Shown: positions 34,374 to 42,901 of the stretch, one piece after another
Layout: each line of letters opens with the position of its first letter
How positions within the stretch are numbered: position 1 is the first letter of the stretch
Origin: Cellulomonas humilata
GTDB lineage: Bacteria; Actinomycetota; Actinomycetes; Actinomycetales; Cellulomonadaceae
Direction of reading: 5' to 3'
DNA: 64,000 nucleotides
Assembly: GCF_013359775.1 (NCBI RefSeq)
Contig: NZ_JABMCI010000070.1
Span: forward strand, 248,001 to 312,000
Notes under the pieces: generated by a model
The model's database searches: none
What the model was told of the DNA's origin: nothing
The model's input: the letters and a program-made list of their open reading frames with translations, nothing else
Translations under genes and position numbers: made by a program

Positions 34374-35756
34374 GTGTTCCTCACCCTGACGTCGACGGCC
34401 GACTCCGCGAGCGACCTGGGCTTCCTCCTGCACAAGCACCCCGACCGGGTGCAGGCGTTCGACCTGTCCGTGGGCACGGCGCACGTCTTCTACCCCGAGT
34501 CCACCGACGAGCGCTGCACGGTCGCGCTGCTGCTCGAGGTCGACCCGGTGGAGCTGGCGCGCGGCAACCGGTTCGGCGACGGGTTCGCGCTCGGCGCCTA
34601 CGTCAACGACCGGCCCTACGCCGCGAGCTCGCTGCTGGCGGTCGCGCTGGGGCGCGTGTTCCGGTCGGCGATGGCCGGCACCTGCGCGGCGCGGCCGGAC
34701 CTCGTCGGCGTCCCGCTGCCGCTGGAGATCCACGTGCCGGCCGTGCCGGACGACGGCGATGCCGCGCTGGTGGCGCGGCTGTTCGAGCCGCTCGGGTGGC
34801 AGGTCTCGGCCGGCGTCGGCCCGCTCGATCCCGCCGTCCCCGCGTGGGGCGACTCGCCGTACGCCGACGTGCGCCTGACCGGGACGTTCACCGTGGCGGA
34901 CGCGCTGCGGCACCTGTACGTGCTGCTCCCGGCGCTGGACGGCGGCAAGCACTACTGGGTGGGACCCGACGAGGTCGACAAGCTGGTGCGCAGCGCGGGC
35001 GAGTGGCTGGGCGACCACCCGGAGCGGGACTGGATCCTGCGGCGGTCGCTGGCACACCGACGCGAGTACGTGGCGGACGCGGTGGAGCGGCTGGGCGTCG
35101 TCGAGGTGCCCGCCACTCCCGACGAGCCGTCTGTTCCGGAGGTACGCCCGCTCTCCCAGGTCCGGCGTGAGGTCGTGCTCGCGGAGCTGCGGTCGGCCCG
35201 TGCGGCGTCCGTCGTCGACCTGGGGTGCGGCGAGGGTGCACTGCTGCGCGAGCTGCTGGCGGACCCGTCGTTCACGCGGGTGGTCGGCGCCGACGTGTCG
35301 CACCGGGCGCTGCGGCGCGCGGCCGAGCGGCTGGGCCTGGACCGGATGCCCGACACCGTCCGCGCGCGGCTCACGCTGCTCCAGTCGTCGGTGACGTACC
35401 GGGACGCGCGGCTGGCCGGTGCCGACGCGGTGGTGCTCATGGAGGTCGTCGAGCACGTGGACGCGGACCGGCTGCCGTCGCTGGAGCGGACCGTGTTCGG
35501 GGACGCCCGCCCGCGGACCGTCATCGTCACCACGCCGAACGAGGAGTTCAACGTGCGCTACCCGACGCTGCACGCGGGGACCATGCGCCACACGGACCAC
35601 CGGTTCGAGTGGACGCGCGCGCAGGGCGAGGCGTGGGCCGCCGGGGTGTGCGCGGCGTACGGGTACACGTTCCGCGCCGGTGCGGTCGGTGACGTCGACC
35701 CCGAGGTCGGTCCGCCGACGCAGCTGCTGGTCTTCACGCTCGGAGCGGCGGCATGA
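34374..35756 (+). CDS. hen1: 3'-terminal RNA ribose 2'-O-methyltransferase Hen1
   Basis: A 460-residue enzyme. Residues 1-240 form the Hen1 N-terminal domain that activates Pnkp ligation in bacteria; residues 270-460 form the methyltransferase, with the AdoMet motif VVDLGCGEGALLREL from residue 280, the metal-binding E-VV-EH at 357-361 and further ligand histidines at 406-409 (MRHTDHRF). Bacterial Hen1 adds a 2'-O-methyl group to the 3' end at the break so that repaired RNA resists re-cleavage by ribotoxins. The GTG is six bases after CACAAT. The pnkp ATG overlaps its stop (ATGA), so the two subunits are translated together. Confidence 0.92.
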   Translation: MFLTLTSTADSASDLGFLLHKHPDRVQAFDLSVGTAHVFYPESTDERCTVALLLEVDPVELARGNRFGDGFALGAYVNDRPYAASSLLAVALGRVFRSAMAGTCAARPDLVGVPLPLEIHVPAVPDDGDAALVARLFEPLGWQVSAGVGPLDPAVPAWGDSPYADVRLTGTFTVADALRHLYVLLPALDGGKHYWVGPDEVDKLVRSAGEWLGDHPERDWILRRSLAHRREYVADAVERLGVVEVPATPDEPSVPEVRPLSQVRREVVLAELRSARAASVVDLGCGEGALLRELLADPSFTRVVGADVSHRALRRAAERLGLDRMPDTVRARLTLLQSSVTYRDARLAGADAVVLMEVVEHVDADRLPSLERTVFGDARPRTVIVTTPNEEFNVRYPTLHAGTMRHTDHRFEWTRAQGEAWAAGVCAAYGYTFRAGAVGDVDPEVGPPTQLLVFTLGAAA

Positions 35757-38269
35757 CCGCGCTGGAGATCCCGGAGCTGTCCCTGGTGGCGCTGGTCGGC
35801 GCGTCCGGGTCGGGGAAGTCGACCTTCGCACGCGAGCGGTTCGGGCAGTACGAGGTGGTGTCCAGCGACGCCTGCCGCGCCATGGTGTCCGACGACGAGA
35901 CCGACCAGGACGCCACCAAGGACGCGTTCGAGGTGCTGGGGTTCGTCGTCGGCAAGCGCCTGGACCGCGGCCGGCTGACGGTCGTCGACGCCACGAACGC
36001 CCAGCGCGACGCCCGCAAGCACGTGGTCGAGCTGGCGCGCGCGCACGACGTGCTGCCGGTCGCGATCGTGCTGGACCTGCCGCTGGACGAGTGCCTGGAG
36101 CGCAACCGCGGCCGGGGCGACAGAGCGCTGCCGGAGCGGGTGGTGAAGCGCCAGCACGACCTGGTGCGTCGCGCGGTCGGCGGTCTGGCCCGCGAGGGGT
36201 TCCGGCAGGTGCACGTGCTGCGCACGGTCGAGGAGGTCGAGTCGGCGACGATCACCCGTACCCGCCTGCACAACGACCTGCGCGACGAGCACGGCCCGTT
36301 CGACGTCGTCGGCGACGTGCATGGCTGCCGGTCCGAGCTGGAGTCGCTGCTGGAGAGGCTCGGCTACGTGCTGGTCCGCGACGACGCCGGGCGACCGGTC
36401 GACGCCGTGCACCCGGAGGGCCGGAAGGTCGTCTTCCTCGGTGACCTGGTCGACCGCGGCCCGGACACCCCGGGCGTGCTGCGGCTGGCCATGGGGATGA
36501 CCGCCGCGGGCCACGCGCTCGCGGTGCCGGGCAACCACGAGCACAAGCTGGTGCGCGCGCTGGGCGGCCGGAACGTGCAGGTCAGCCACGGGCTGGAGAC
36601 GTCGCTGGCGCAGCTGGAGGCCGAGGGCGCGGAGTTCTCCGCGCAGGTCCGGGCGTGGGCGGACGGGCTGGTCTCGCACCTGGTGCTCGACGACGGGCGG
36701 CTCGTCGTCGCGCACGCCGGGCTCAAGGAGGCGTACCACGGGCGGGCGTCGGGACGCGTGCGCAGCTTCGCCCTGTACGGGGACACCACCGGGGAGACCG
36801 ACGAGTTCGGGCTGCCGGTGCGGTACCCGTGGGCCGACGAGTACCGCGGCCGCGCGATGGTCCTGTACGGGCACACGCCGACCCCGGTCCCGCAATGGGT
36901 CAACAACACGATGTGCCTGGACACCGGCGTCGTGTTCGGGGGACACCTGACCGCGCTGCGGTACCCGACCAAGGAGCTCGTCCAGGTGCCGGCCGAGCAG
37001 GTCTGGTACGAGCCGGCGCGGCCGTTCCTGGTCCCCGAGCAGGTCCGCCCGGACGACGTGCTCGACATCGAGGACGTGCTCGGGCGGCGGTCGGTGGAGA
37101 CCCGGCACCACGGGCGGGTCACCATCGACGAGGAGAACGCGGTCGCCGCGCTGGAGGTGATGAGCCGGTTCGCGCTGCACCCGCGGTGGGTGCCGTACCT
37201 GCCGCCGACGATGGCGCCGGTGGCGACCTCCCCGCTGCCGGGCGTGCTGGAGCACCCTGCGGAGGCGTTCTCGGCGTTCGCAGCCTCGGGCGTCACGCGG
37301 GTGATCTGCGAGGAGAAGCACATGGGCTCACGGGCGACCTTGCTGGTGTGCCGGGACGGGTTCCGCTGGTCGGGTGCTCCCGACGGCGAGACCGGGGCGG
37401 TCTGGACGAGGACCGGGCGGGCGTTCTTCGACCGGCCGCTGACCGAGGTGTTCCTGGCGGGTGTCCGCGCCGCGGTCACGCGAGCCGGGCTCTGGGAGGA
37501 GCTCGGCACCGACTGGCTGCTGCTGGACGCCGAGCTGCTGCCCTGGTCGCTCAAGGCCGCACCCCTGCTGCGCGAGCAGTACGCCGCGACGGGCGCGGCC
37601 GCGCGGGCGATGCTGCCGTCGGCGGTGTCCTCGCTCGAGGCCGTCGCCGGTCGGGGGCTGGAGATCGGCGACCTGCTCGACCGGACGCGGCGGCGGGTGG
37701 AGGACGCCGGTCTCTTCGTCGACGCCTACCGCCGCTACGTCTGGCCGACCGACGGGCTCGAGGGCGTCCAGCTGGCACCGTTCCAGGTGCTGGCCGCCGC
37801 GGGCGCCACGTTCCACGACCGCGACCACGGCTGGCACCTGTCCGTCATCGACCGGCTGGTCGACGCCGACCCGGCGCTGCTGCGCACCACGAAGCGGCTG
37901 GAGGTCGACGTCGCCGAGCCGCAGCCGGGCATCGACTGGTGGGAGGAGCTCACCGCGGCCGGCGGGGAGGGGATGGTGGTCAAGCCGTTCGCCAACCTGG
38001 TGCACGGCCGGCGCGGGCTGGTGCAGCCGGGCCTGAAGGTCCGCGGGCGCGAGTACCTGCGGATCATCTACGGCCCGGAGTACACCCAGCACCTGGACCG
38101 GCTGAAGGTGCGCTCGCTCGGGCGCAAGCGTGGTCTGGCGCTGCGCGAGTACGCGCTCGGGCTGGAGTCGCTGGACCGGCTGGTCGCCGGGGAGCCGCTG
38201 TGGCGCGTGCACGAGCCGGTGTTCGCGGTGCTGGCCCTGGAGTCCGAGCCGGTGGACCCGCGGCTGTGA
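35753..38269 (+). CDS. pnkp: Bacterial polynucleotide kinase-phosphatase-ligase Pnkp
   Basis: An 838-residue three-domain RNA end-healing and sealing enzyme. The kinase is residues 1-170 with the P-loop GASGSGKS at 16-23; the metallophosphatase is residues 180-480 with GDVHG at 187-191, GDLVDRG at 230-236 and GNHE at 260-263; the adenylyltransferase is residues 490-838 with the ligase motif KHMG, nucleophile Lys522. It repairs RNA cut by ribotoxins together with Hen1, which modifies the 3' end before sealing. All key motifs are intact and the length matches known homologues. It overlaps hen1 by four bases. No toxin or target gene is adjacent. Confidence 0.93.
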   Translation: MTALEIPELSLVALVGASGSGKSTFARERFGQYEVVSSDACRAMVSDDETDQDATKDAFEVLGFVVGKRLDRGRLTVVDATNAQRDARKHVVELARAHDVLPVAIVLDLPLDECLERNRGRGDRALPERVVKRQHDLVRRAVGGLAREGFRQVHVLRTVEEVESATITRTRLHNDLRDEHGPFDVVGDVHGCRSELESLLERLGYVLVRDDAGRPVDAVHPEGRKVVFLGDLVDRGPDTPGVLRLAMGMTAAGHALAVPGNHEHKLVRALGGRNVQVSHGLETSLAQLEAEGAEFSAQVRAWADGLVSHLVLDDGRLVVAHAGLKEAYHGRASGRVRSFALYGDTTGETDEFGLPVRYPWADEYRGRAMVLYGHTPTPVPQWVNNTMCLDTGVVFGGHLTALRYPTKELVQVPAEQVWYEPARPFLVPEQVRPDDVLDIEDVLGRRSVETRHHGRVTIDEENAVAALEVMSRFALHPRWVPYLPPTMAPVATSPLPGVLEHPAEAFSAFAASGVTRVICEEKHMGSRATLLVCRDGFRWSGAPDGETGAVWTRTGRAFFDRPLTEVFLAGVRAAVTRAGLWEELGTDWLLLDAELLPWSLKAAPLLREQYAATGAAARAMLPSAVSSLEAVAGRGLEIGDLLDRTRRRVEDAGLFVDAYRRYVWPTDGLEGVQLAPFQVLAAAGATFHDRDHGWHLSVIDRLVDADPALLRTTKRLEVDVAEPQPGIDWWEELTAAGGEGMVVKPFANLVHGRRGLVQPGLKVRGREYLRIIYGPEYTQHLDRLKVRSLGRKRGLALREYALGLESLDRLVAGEPLWRVHEPVFAVLALESEPVDPRL

Positions 38270-38282
38270 GAGCGTCGGACGC

Positions 38283-38849
38283 ATGACTGACGAGGACACC
38301 CGGACGCAGTACGAGCGCATGGTCGCCGGCGACTGGTACGAGGCCGACGCCCAGATCCAGGAGCTGACCGGCGCCGCCCAGGCCCGCGCGGAGCGGTTCG
38401 CGCAGGCCGTGAAGGACGGCGACGACGACGCCGTCGACCGCCTGCGCGAGCTGCTGGGCTCACTGGTCGAGGACACGTGGATCCGCCCGCCCCTGTACGT
38501 CGACTACGGCGTGCACCTGCACGTGGGTGCGCGGACGTTCGCCAACTTCGGGCTCGTCGCGCTCGACGTGGCGCCCATCCACATCGGCGACGACGTGCAG
38601 ATCGGCCCGAACGTCCAGCTGCTCACCCCGATCCACCCGGTGGACCCCGAGCCGCGGCGGAACAAGCTCGAGGCCGCCAAGCCGATCACGATCGGCAACA
38701 ACGTCTGGCTCGGCGGCGGGGCCATCGTCTGCCCGGGCGTGACCATCGGCGACAACACGGTGGTCGGCGCCGGCGCCGTGGTCACCAAGGACCTGCCCGC
38801 CAACGTCGTCGCGGTGGGCAACCCCGCGCGGGTGATCAAGGAGATCTGA
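38283..38849 (+). CDS. Sugar O-acetyltransferase (maltose/galactoside acetyltransferase family)
   Basis: A 188-residue hexapeptide-repeat enzyme. The N-terminal Mac domain begins MTDEDTRTQYERMVAGDWYE, the left-handed beta-helix includes DVQIGPNVQLLTPIHPVD with the catalytic His after TPI, and the C-terminus has GNNVWLGGGAIVCPGVTIG and VVAVGNPARVIKEI. It transfers acetyl from acetyl-CoA to a sugar hydroxyl and works as a trimer. The stop overlaps the next start by one base (TGATG). It is 13 bases downstream of pnkp, possibly on the same transcript, without an obvious functional link. Confidence 0.88.
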   Translation: MTDEDTRTQYERMVAGDWYEADAQIQELTGAAQARAERFAQAVKDGDDDAVDRLRELLGSLVEDTWIRPPLYVDYGVHLHVGARTFANFGLVALDVAPIHIGDDVQIGPNVQLLTPIHPVDPEPRRNKLEAAKPITIGNNVWLGGGAIVCPGVTIGDNTVVGAGAVVTKDLPANVVAVGNPARVIKEI

Positions 38850-39799
38850 TGACTGAGCGTGCCATTGGCGTCATGCTCCCGCGGGACCTGCCCGCCGACC
38901 TGTTCCGGACCTTCGCACGGCGGGCCGAGGCGCTCGGGTTCGACGAGCTCTGGGTGGTCGAGGACTGCTTCTTCCGCGGCGGCGTCGCGCAGGCCGCCGC
39001 CGCTCTGGCGATGACCGAGCGCATCCGGGTCGGCATCGGCATCCTGCCGGCGGCGGTCCGGAACGCGGCGTTCACCGCGATGGAGGCCGCGACGCTTGCG
39101 GAGCTGTTCCCGGGGCGGATCGACGTGGGCATCGGGCACGGGATGCGTGGCTGGATGACGCAGGTCGGCGCGTGGCCGGCCAGCCCGCTGACCATGCTCG
39201 GGGAACACCTCGACGCGGTGCGGGCTGTGCTCCGCGGAGGGCCAGTGGACGCCGAGGGCCGCTACGTGAACCTCGACGCGATCGACCTGAACACCCCGCC
39301 GAGCAGCGTGCCGCGCGTGCTGGCCGGGGTCCGCGGACCCAAGTCGCTCGCGCTCGCGGGCCGCTCTGCGGACGGCACGATCCTGGCCGAGCCGGTCACG
39401 CCCGAGTATGTGGCCGACGCGCTCCGGCACATCGCGCCGACGCGGGAGCACCGGATCGTCGCCTACTGCGTCGCGGTGGTCGACGACTCTGCCGACGCCG
39501 CCCGCACCGCCGCCCGGCCCGCGCTGGAGTGGATCGGCGAGCCCGACTGGGACGTGCACATCGCGCCCCTGCCGTTCGCCGACGAGTTCCGCGCGCTCCG
39601 GGCGTCGGCGGCGACCCGGGCGGAGTTCGTCGCGGCGCTGCCCGACGGGTGGGTCGACCAGCTCGCCGTCGTCGGGACGACGGACGACGCCCGCACCCGC
39701 ATCGGGCAGCTGCACGACGCGGGGGTCACGACGACGGTGCTGATCCCGGTCGGCCCGGACCCGCTGGTGGCGCTGGAGAACCTGGCGCGGGTGCTCTAG
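38849..39799 (+). CDS. LLM-class flavin-dependent oxidoreductase
   Basis: A 316-residue TIM-barrel protein of the luciferase-like monooxygenase group. GFDELWVVEDCFFRGG near residue 30, RIRVGIGILPAAVRN near 58 and FPGRIDVGIGHGM near 88 are typical. In actinobacteria many members use F420 rather than FMN, but this cannot be decided here. Substrate is unknown. It follows the O-acetyltransferase with a one-base overlap. Its last 74 bases are antisense to the end of the convergent WYL regulator, a longer overlap than elsewhere in the window. Confidence 0.85.
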   Translation: MTERAIGVMLPRDLPADLFRTFARRAEALGFDELWVVEDCFFRGGVAQAAAALAMTERIRVGIGILPAAVRNAAFTAMEAATLAELFPGRIDVGIGHGMRGWMTQVGAWPASPLTMLGEHLDAVRAVLRGGPVDAEGRYVNLDAIDLNTPPSSVPRVLAGVRGPKSLALAGRSADGTILAEPVTPEYVADALRHIAPTREHRIVAYCVAVVDDSADAARTAARPALEWIGEPDWDVHIAPLPFADEFRALRASAATRAEFVAALPDGWVDQLAVVGTTDDARTRIGQLHDAGVTTTVLIPVGPDPLVALENLARVL

Positions 39800-40751
39800 C
39801 GAGGTTCGAGGCGAGCCGGAGGACCGTGTCGGCGAGCTCGGCTGGTTCGACGACGGACACCGGGCCGGTGAGCGCGATGCGGGCGACGATCACGGCGAGC
39901 CACTCGAGATCCTCGCTGCGGATCTGGACGACGCACGAGTCCGCCTCCGTCTCGACCGGTGTGTGGTCCACCCAGCGGAGCGCACCCTCGAGCTCGTCGA
40001 ACGGGGCGCCGATGACGAGCGTCGCTCGGTGCTGACGGAACAACGAGCCGAGTGAGCTCGCGACGAAGCTCGCCGCATCGCCACCCGGGATCTGGCGCGG
40101 CGCGAAGTGACTGCCCGCCGGCCGGGGCTCCCGAAGCCGGTCCAGCCGGAACGTGCGCCAGTCGTCGCGCCCCTGGTCCCAGGCCACGAGGTACCAGCGA
40201 CGGCCGGCGGTGACGAGCTGGTGTGGCTGGACGAGCCGTCGGCTGGCCGTGCCATCACGTCGTCGGTAGTCGAAACGCACGTCCTCACGGTCGCGGCACG
40301 CCGCGGCGAGCACGCTGAGCGCCTCGGGGTCGACGACGTCGTCCTCGGCCGGAGATCGCATCGACGCGACGCTCGAGCGGAGCGCCGACACCCGTCGGCG
40401 GAGGCGATGCGGCAGCAGCTGTTCGATCGTGGTCAGTGCGCGGAGCGACGCCTCCTCCATGCCGCCGATCGCCGCCTCGGCGGCGTAGCGCAGCCCGACG
40501 GCGACCGCGACGGCCTCGTCGTCGTCGAGGACCAGGGGTGGCAGGTGCGCGCCCGTGGCAAGTCGGTAGCCCCCGTGCTTTCCCGACGTGGCGTCGACCG
40601 GGTAGCCCAGCTCGCGCAGCCGGTCGACGTCACGGCGCACCGATCGCTCTGTGATCTCGAGGCGTTCCGCGAGCTCGGCTCCACGCCACCAGCGATGGGT
40701 CTGCAGGAGCGAGAGCAGCTGGAGCGCTCGACCGGTGGGGTCCTTCCGCAT
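39726..40751 (-). CDS. WYL-domain transcriptional regulator (YafY type)
   Basis: A 341-residue regulator. The HTH_11 domain lies at residues 5-60 (WRGAELAERLEITERSVRRD, then GYPVDATSGKHGGY), the WYL domain at about 140-205 (VQPHQLVTAGRRWYLVAWD) and the WCX domain to about 315. The C-terminal tail, rich in Pro, Ala and Gly, is encoded antisense to the LLM gene and looks like an extension past the ancestral stop. It is divergent from the epoxide-hydrolase-like gene, its likely target. The ATG at 40751 starts the conserved KDPTGRALQLL helix. Confidence 0.83.
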   Translation of the reverse strand: MRKDPTGRALQLLSLLQTHRWWRGAELAERLEITERSVRRDVDRLRELGYPVDATSGKHGGYRLATGAHLPPLVLDDDEAVAVAVGLRYAAEAAIGGMEEASLRALTTIEQLLPHRLRRRVSALRSSVASMRSPAEDDVVDPEALSVLAAACRDREDVRFDYRRRDGTASRRLVQPHQLVTAGRRWYLVAWDQGRDDWRTFRLDRLREPRPAGSHFAPRQIPGGDAASFVASSLGSLFRQHRATLVIGAPFDELEGALRWVDHTPVETEADSCVVQIRSEDLEWLAVIVARIALTGPVSVVEPAELADTVLRLASNLARAPAPGSPAPPAGPGRPGSAPSS

Positions 40752-40837
40752 GGTCGAAGTCTGGCATCGATCGAGGACCGATCCTGTCCGCAATGCTTCC
40801 TACGGTGATGGCGTCACCCACCGAGAGGAACGTCGCC

Positions 40838-41779
40838 GTGTTCGATCCCACCAGTTTTCCCGAGCCGACCTTGATCTCCGTCAACGGCGTGAAGTTGGAG
40901 GTGTTCGACGCAGGCGCGCACAACGCCGGACGGCCCGTCGTGCTCTGTCACGGCTGGCCGGAGCACGCGTTCTCCTGGCGCCACCAGGTGCCCGCCCTCT
41001 TCGCAGCGGGCTACCACGTCATCGTCCCGAACCAGCGGGGCTACGGGAACTCGTCCCGTCCGACCGAGGTGACGGACTACGACATCGCGCACCTGACGGG
41101 CGACCTCGTGGCACTGCTGGACCACTACGGGTACGACGACGCCACGTTCGTCGGGCACGACTGGGGGGCCAACGTCGTCTGGGGGCTGGCCCAGCTGCAC
41201 CCGCACCGCGTGAACAAGGTGATCAACCTGAGCCTGCCGTACATGGAGCGCGGCCCGGTGCCCCCGATCGAGTTCCTGGAGGCGGTGTTCGGCGGCGACC
41301 TCTACCTCGTCCACTTCAACCGACAGCCCGGTGTCGCAGACGCGGTGCTCGAGGCGAACACCTCCCGGTTCCTGCGCAACCTGTACCGGAAGAACGAGCA
41401 GCCCGCGGAGCCGGCGCCGGGTATGGCGATGATCAACCTCGCCCTGGCGGAGACGCCGAGGGGTGAAGCCGTCCTGAGCGACGACGAGCTGGCCGTCCTT
41501 GTCTCCGCATTCGAGTCGTCGGGGTTCACGGGCGGCCTCAACTGGTACCGGAACCTCGACCGCAACTGGCACCTGCTGGCGGACGTGGACCCGATCGTCC
41601 GGCAGCCCGCCCTCATGATCTACGGCGACCGGGACACGGTCGCGAAGTCCGAGAACCTGACCGACTTCGTGCCGCGCGCGGACGTGGTCAGCCTCGACTG
41701 CGGTCACTGGATCCAGGAGGAGAAGCCGGAGGAGACCAACGAGGCGATCCTGACCTGGCTGGAGCAGCAGGAGTCGTGA
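40838..41779 (+). CDS. Alpha/beta hydrolase, epoxide hydrolase-like
   Basis: A 313-residue protein. The oxyanion-hole motif is CHGWPEHAFSW, the nucleophile elbow is GHDWG with Asp108, the acid region is YGDRD (Asp264 or Asp266) and the general base is His290 in CGHWIQEEKPEE. An Asp nucleophile is diagnostic of epoxide hydrolases and haloalkane dehalogenases; HGWPE favours epoxide hydrolase. The lid lies at about residues 130-220. I use the GTG at 40838 because AGAGGAA stands seven bases before it and homologues start with FDPTSFP-like sequence; an ATG at 40808 is an alternative. A terminator follows. The WYL regulator is divergent. Confidence 0.85.
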   Translation: MFDPTSFPEPTLISVNGVKLEVFDAGAHNAGRPVVLCHGWPEHAFSWRHQVPALFAAGYHVIVPNQRGYGNSSRPTEVTDYDIAHLTGDLVALLDHYGYDDATFVGHDWGANVVWGLAQLHPHRVNKVINLSLPYMERGPVPPIEFLEAVFGGDLYLVHFNRQPGVADAVLEANTSRFLRNLYRKNEQPAEPAPGMAMINLALAETPRGEAVLSDDELAVLVSAFESSGFTGGLNWYRNLDRNWHLLADVDPIVRQPALMIYGDRDTVAKSENLTDFVPRADVVSLDCGHWIQEEKPEETNEAILTWLEQQES

Positions 41780-41784
41780 CTGGA

Positions 41785-41812
41785 CGCGGCGCGGGTCGGT
41801 CCCCGCGCCGCG
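41785..41812 (+). terminator. Hairpin terminator after the epoxide-hydrolase-like gene
   Basis: CGCGGCGCGGG and CCCGCGCCGCG pair perfectly over eleven bases around a six-base loop, starting six bases after the stop. A pyrimidine run CCCCTTCC follows. Confidence 0.85.
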
Positions 41813-41823
41813 CCCCTTCCGAC

Positions 41824-41889
41824 GTGTAAAGAACTCTTGACACGGTGTCTGGTTCGCCATACCTTCGCCGTGTCAACAATTCTTTACAC
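41824..41889 (+). promoter_or_regulatory. Promoter with twin TetR-like operator boxes
   Basis: TTGACA at 41837-41842 and TACCTT at 41860-41865 are separated by 17 bases. Two 20-base boxes, at 41824-41843 and 41870-41889, each approximate the palindrome GTGTAAAGAATTCTTTACAC. They also pair with each other over 22 bases with two mismatches. The first box contains the -35 and the second covers the region just after the transcription start, so binding at either would block transcription. No TetR or MarR gene lies next to it. Confidence 0.75.
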
Positions 41890-41899
41890 GGAGGCTCCG

Positions 41900-42901
41900 A
41901 TGAGCGTCGAGACCGAGACTCGCACCATGCAGGCGATCGTCCAGAGCGCGTACGGAGCGCCCGAGACCGTCCTCACCCACCGGACCGTCGCGCGGCCGGA
42001 GCCGAAGCCGGACGAGGTCCTCGTCCGGGTGCACGCGTCCTCGCTGAACTTCGCCGACGTCGCCATGGTGACCGGCAGGCCGTCGCTGATCCGGGCCGCC
42101 ATGGGGTTGCGGCGGCCGCGGTACACCGTCCCCGGCAGGGACCTCGCCGGGGTCGTCGAGGCTGTCGGTGCGGACGTCACCGACCTGGCGGCAGGTGACG
42201 AGGTCTACGCCGAGGCGTCCGCGGGCTCGTGGGCGCAGTACGTGGCCGTGCGGGCGAAGCTCGTCGGTCGCAAGCCCGTGAACCTGAGCTTCGCGGAGGC
42301 CGCCACGCTGCCGCTGGCCGCCGGCACCGCTCTCGACTGCGTCGCCGGGGTCCGGCCCGGGCAGAAGGTGCTGGTCAACGGCGCCTCCGGAGGGGTCGGC
42401 TCGTTCGCGGTGCAGGCGGCCAAGGCGCTCGGCGCCGAGGTGACCGGGGTGTGCAGCGGTCGGAACGTCGAGCTCGTCACGAACCTCGGTGCGGACCACG
42501 TCGTCGACTACCAACGCTCCGACTTCACCAGCGGCAGCACCCGGTACGACCTGATCATCGACCTCGTCGGCAACCGGAGCCTCGCGGCGTACCGGCGGGC
42601 ACTGGCCCCGCGCGGCACGCTCCACCTGTCCGGTGGCGGCGGCGGTCGGGTGATCGGGCCGATGGCCCGGCTCGCGCAGGCGCTCGTCGTGAACCCGTTC
42701 GTCTCCCAGCGACTGCGCCCCGTCTTCGCGACGCCGAGCCGCGCCAAGCTCGACCGGCTCCGCGAGCTCGCCGAGGCAGGGTCGCTCACCCCCGCGATCG
42801 AGCGGACCTACCCTCTGAGCGACGCCCCGGAGGCCGTGCGCCGGCTGATCGCCGAGCACGCCCGTGGCAAGACCGTCCTCACTGTCGCCCAGGAGCGTTG
42901 A
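41900..42901 (+). CDS. NAD(P)-dependent zinc-free alcohol dehydrogenase/quinone oxidoreductase
   Basis: A 333-residue medium-chain dehydrogenase. The GroES-like half includes VLVRVHASSLNFADVAMV and VPGRDLAGVVEAVG, and the Rossmann half includes VLVNGASGGVGSFAVQAAKALG near residue 160. The zinc-binding Cys/His residues of classical alcohol dehydrogenases are missing, and the sequence resembles zeta-crystallin-like NADPH:quinone reductases. GGAGG stands about six bases before the ATG. It is first in an operon with a small membrane protein and an XRE regulator, starting from the twin-operator promoter at 41824-41889. Confidence 0.88.
   Translation: MSVETETRTMQAIVQSAYGAPETVLTHRTVARPEPKPDEVLVRVHASSLNFADVAMVTGRPSLIRAAMGLRRPRYTVPGRDLAGVVEAVGADVTDLAAGDEVYAEASAGSWAQYVAVRAKLVGRKPVNLSFAEAATLPLAAGTALDCVAGVRPGQKVLVNGASGGVGSFAVQAAKALGAEVTGVCSGRNVELVTNLGADHVVDYQRSDFTSGSTRYDLIIDLVGNRSLAAYRRALAPRGTLHLSGGGGGRVIGPMARLAQALVVNPFVSQRLRPVFATPSRAKLDRLRELAEAGSLTPAIERTYPLSDAPEAVRRLIAEHARGKTVLTVAQER

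Noticed and set aside
30789..35831. A 1,680-codon open frame on the minus strand
   Set aside because: It is antisense to the FAD oxidase, penicillin-binding protein and hen1 genes, all of which have complete family motifs. Its translation is Arg/Val/Gly-rich low complexity, typical of frames opened by high GC.
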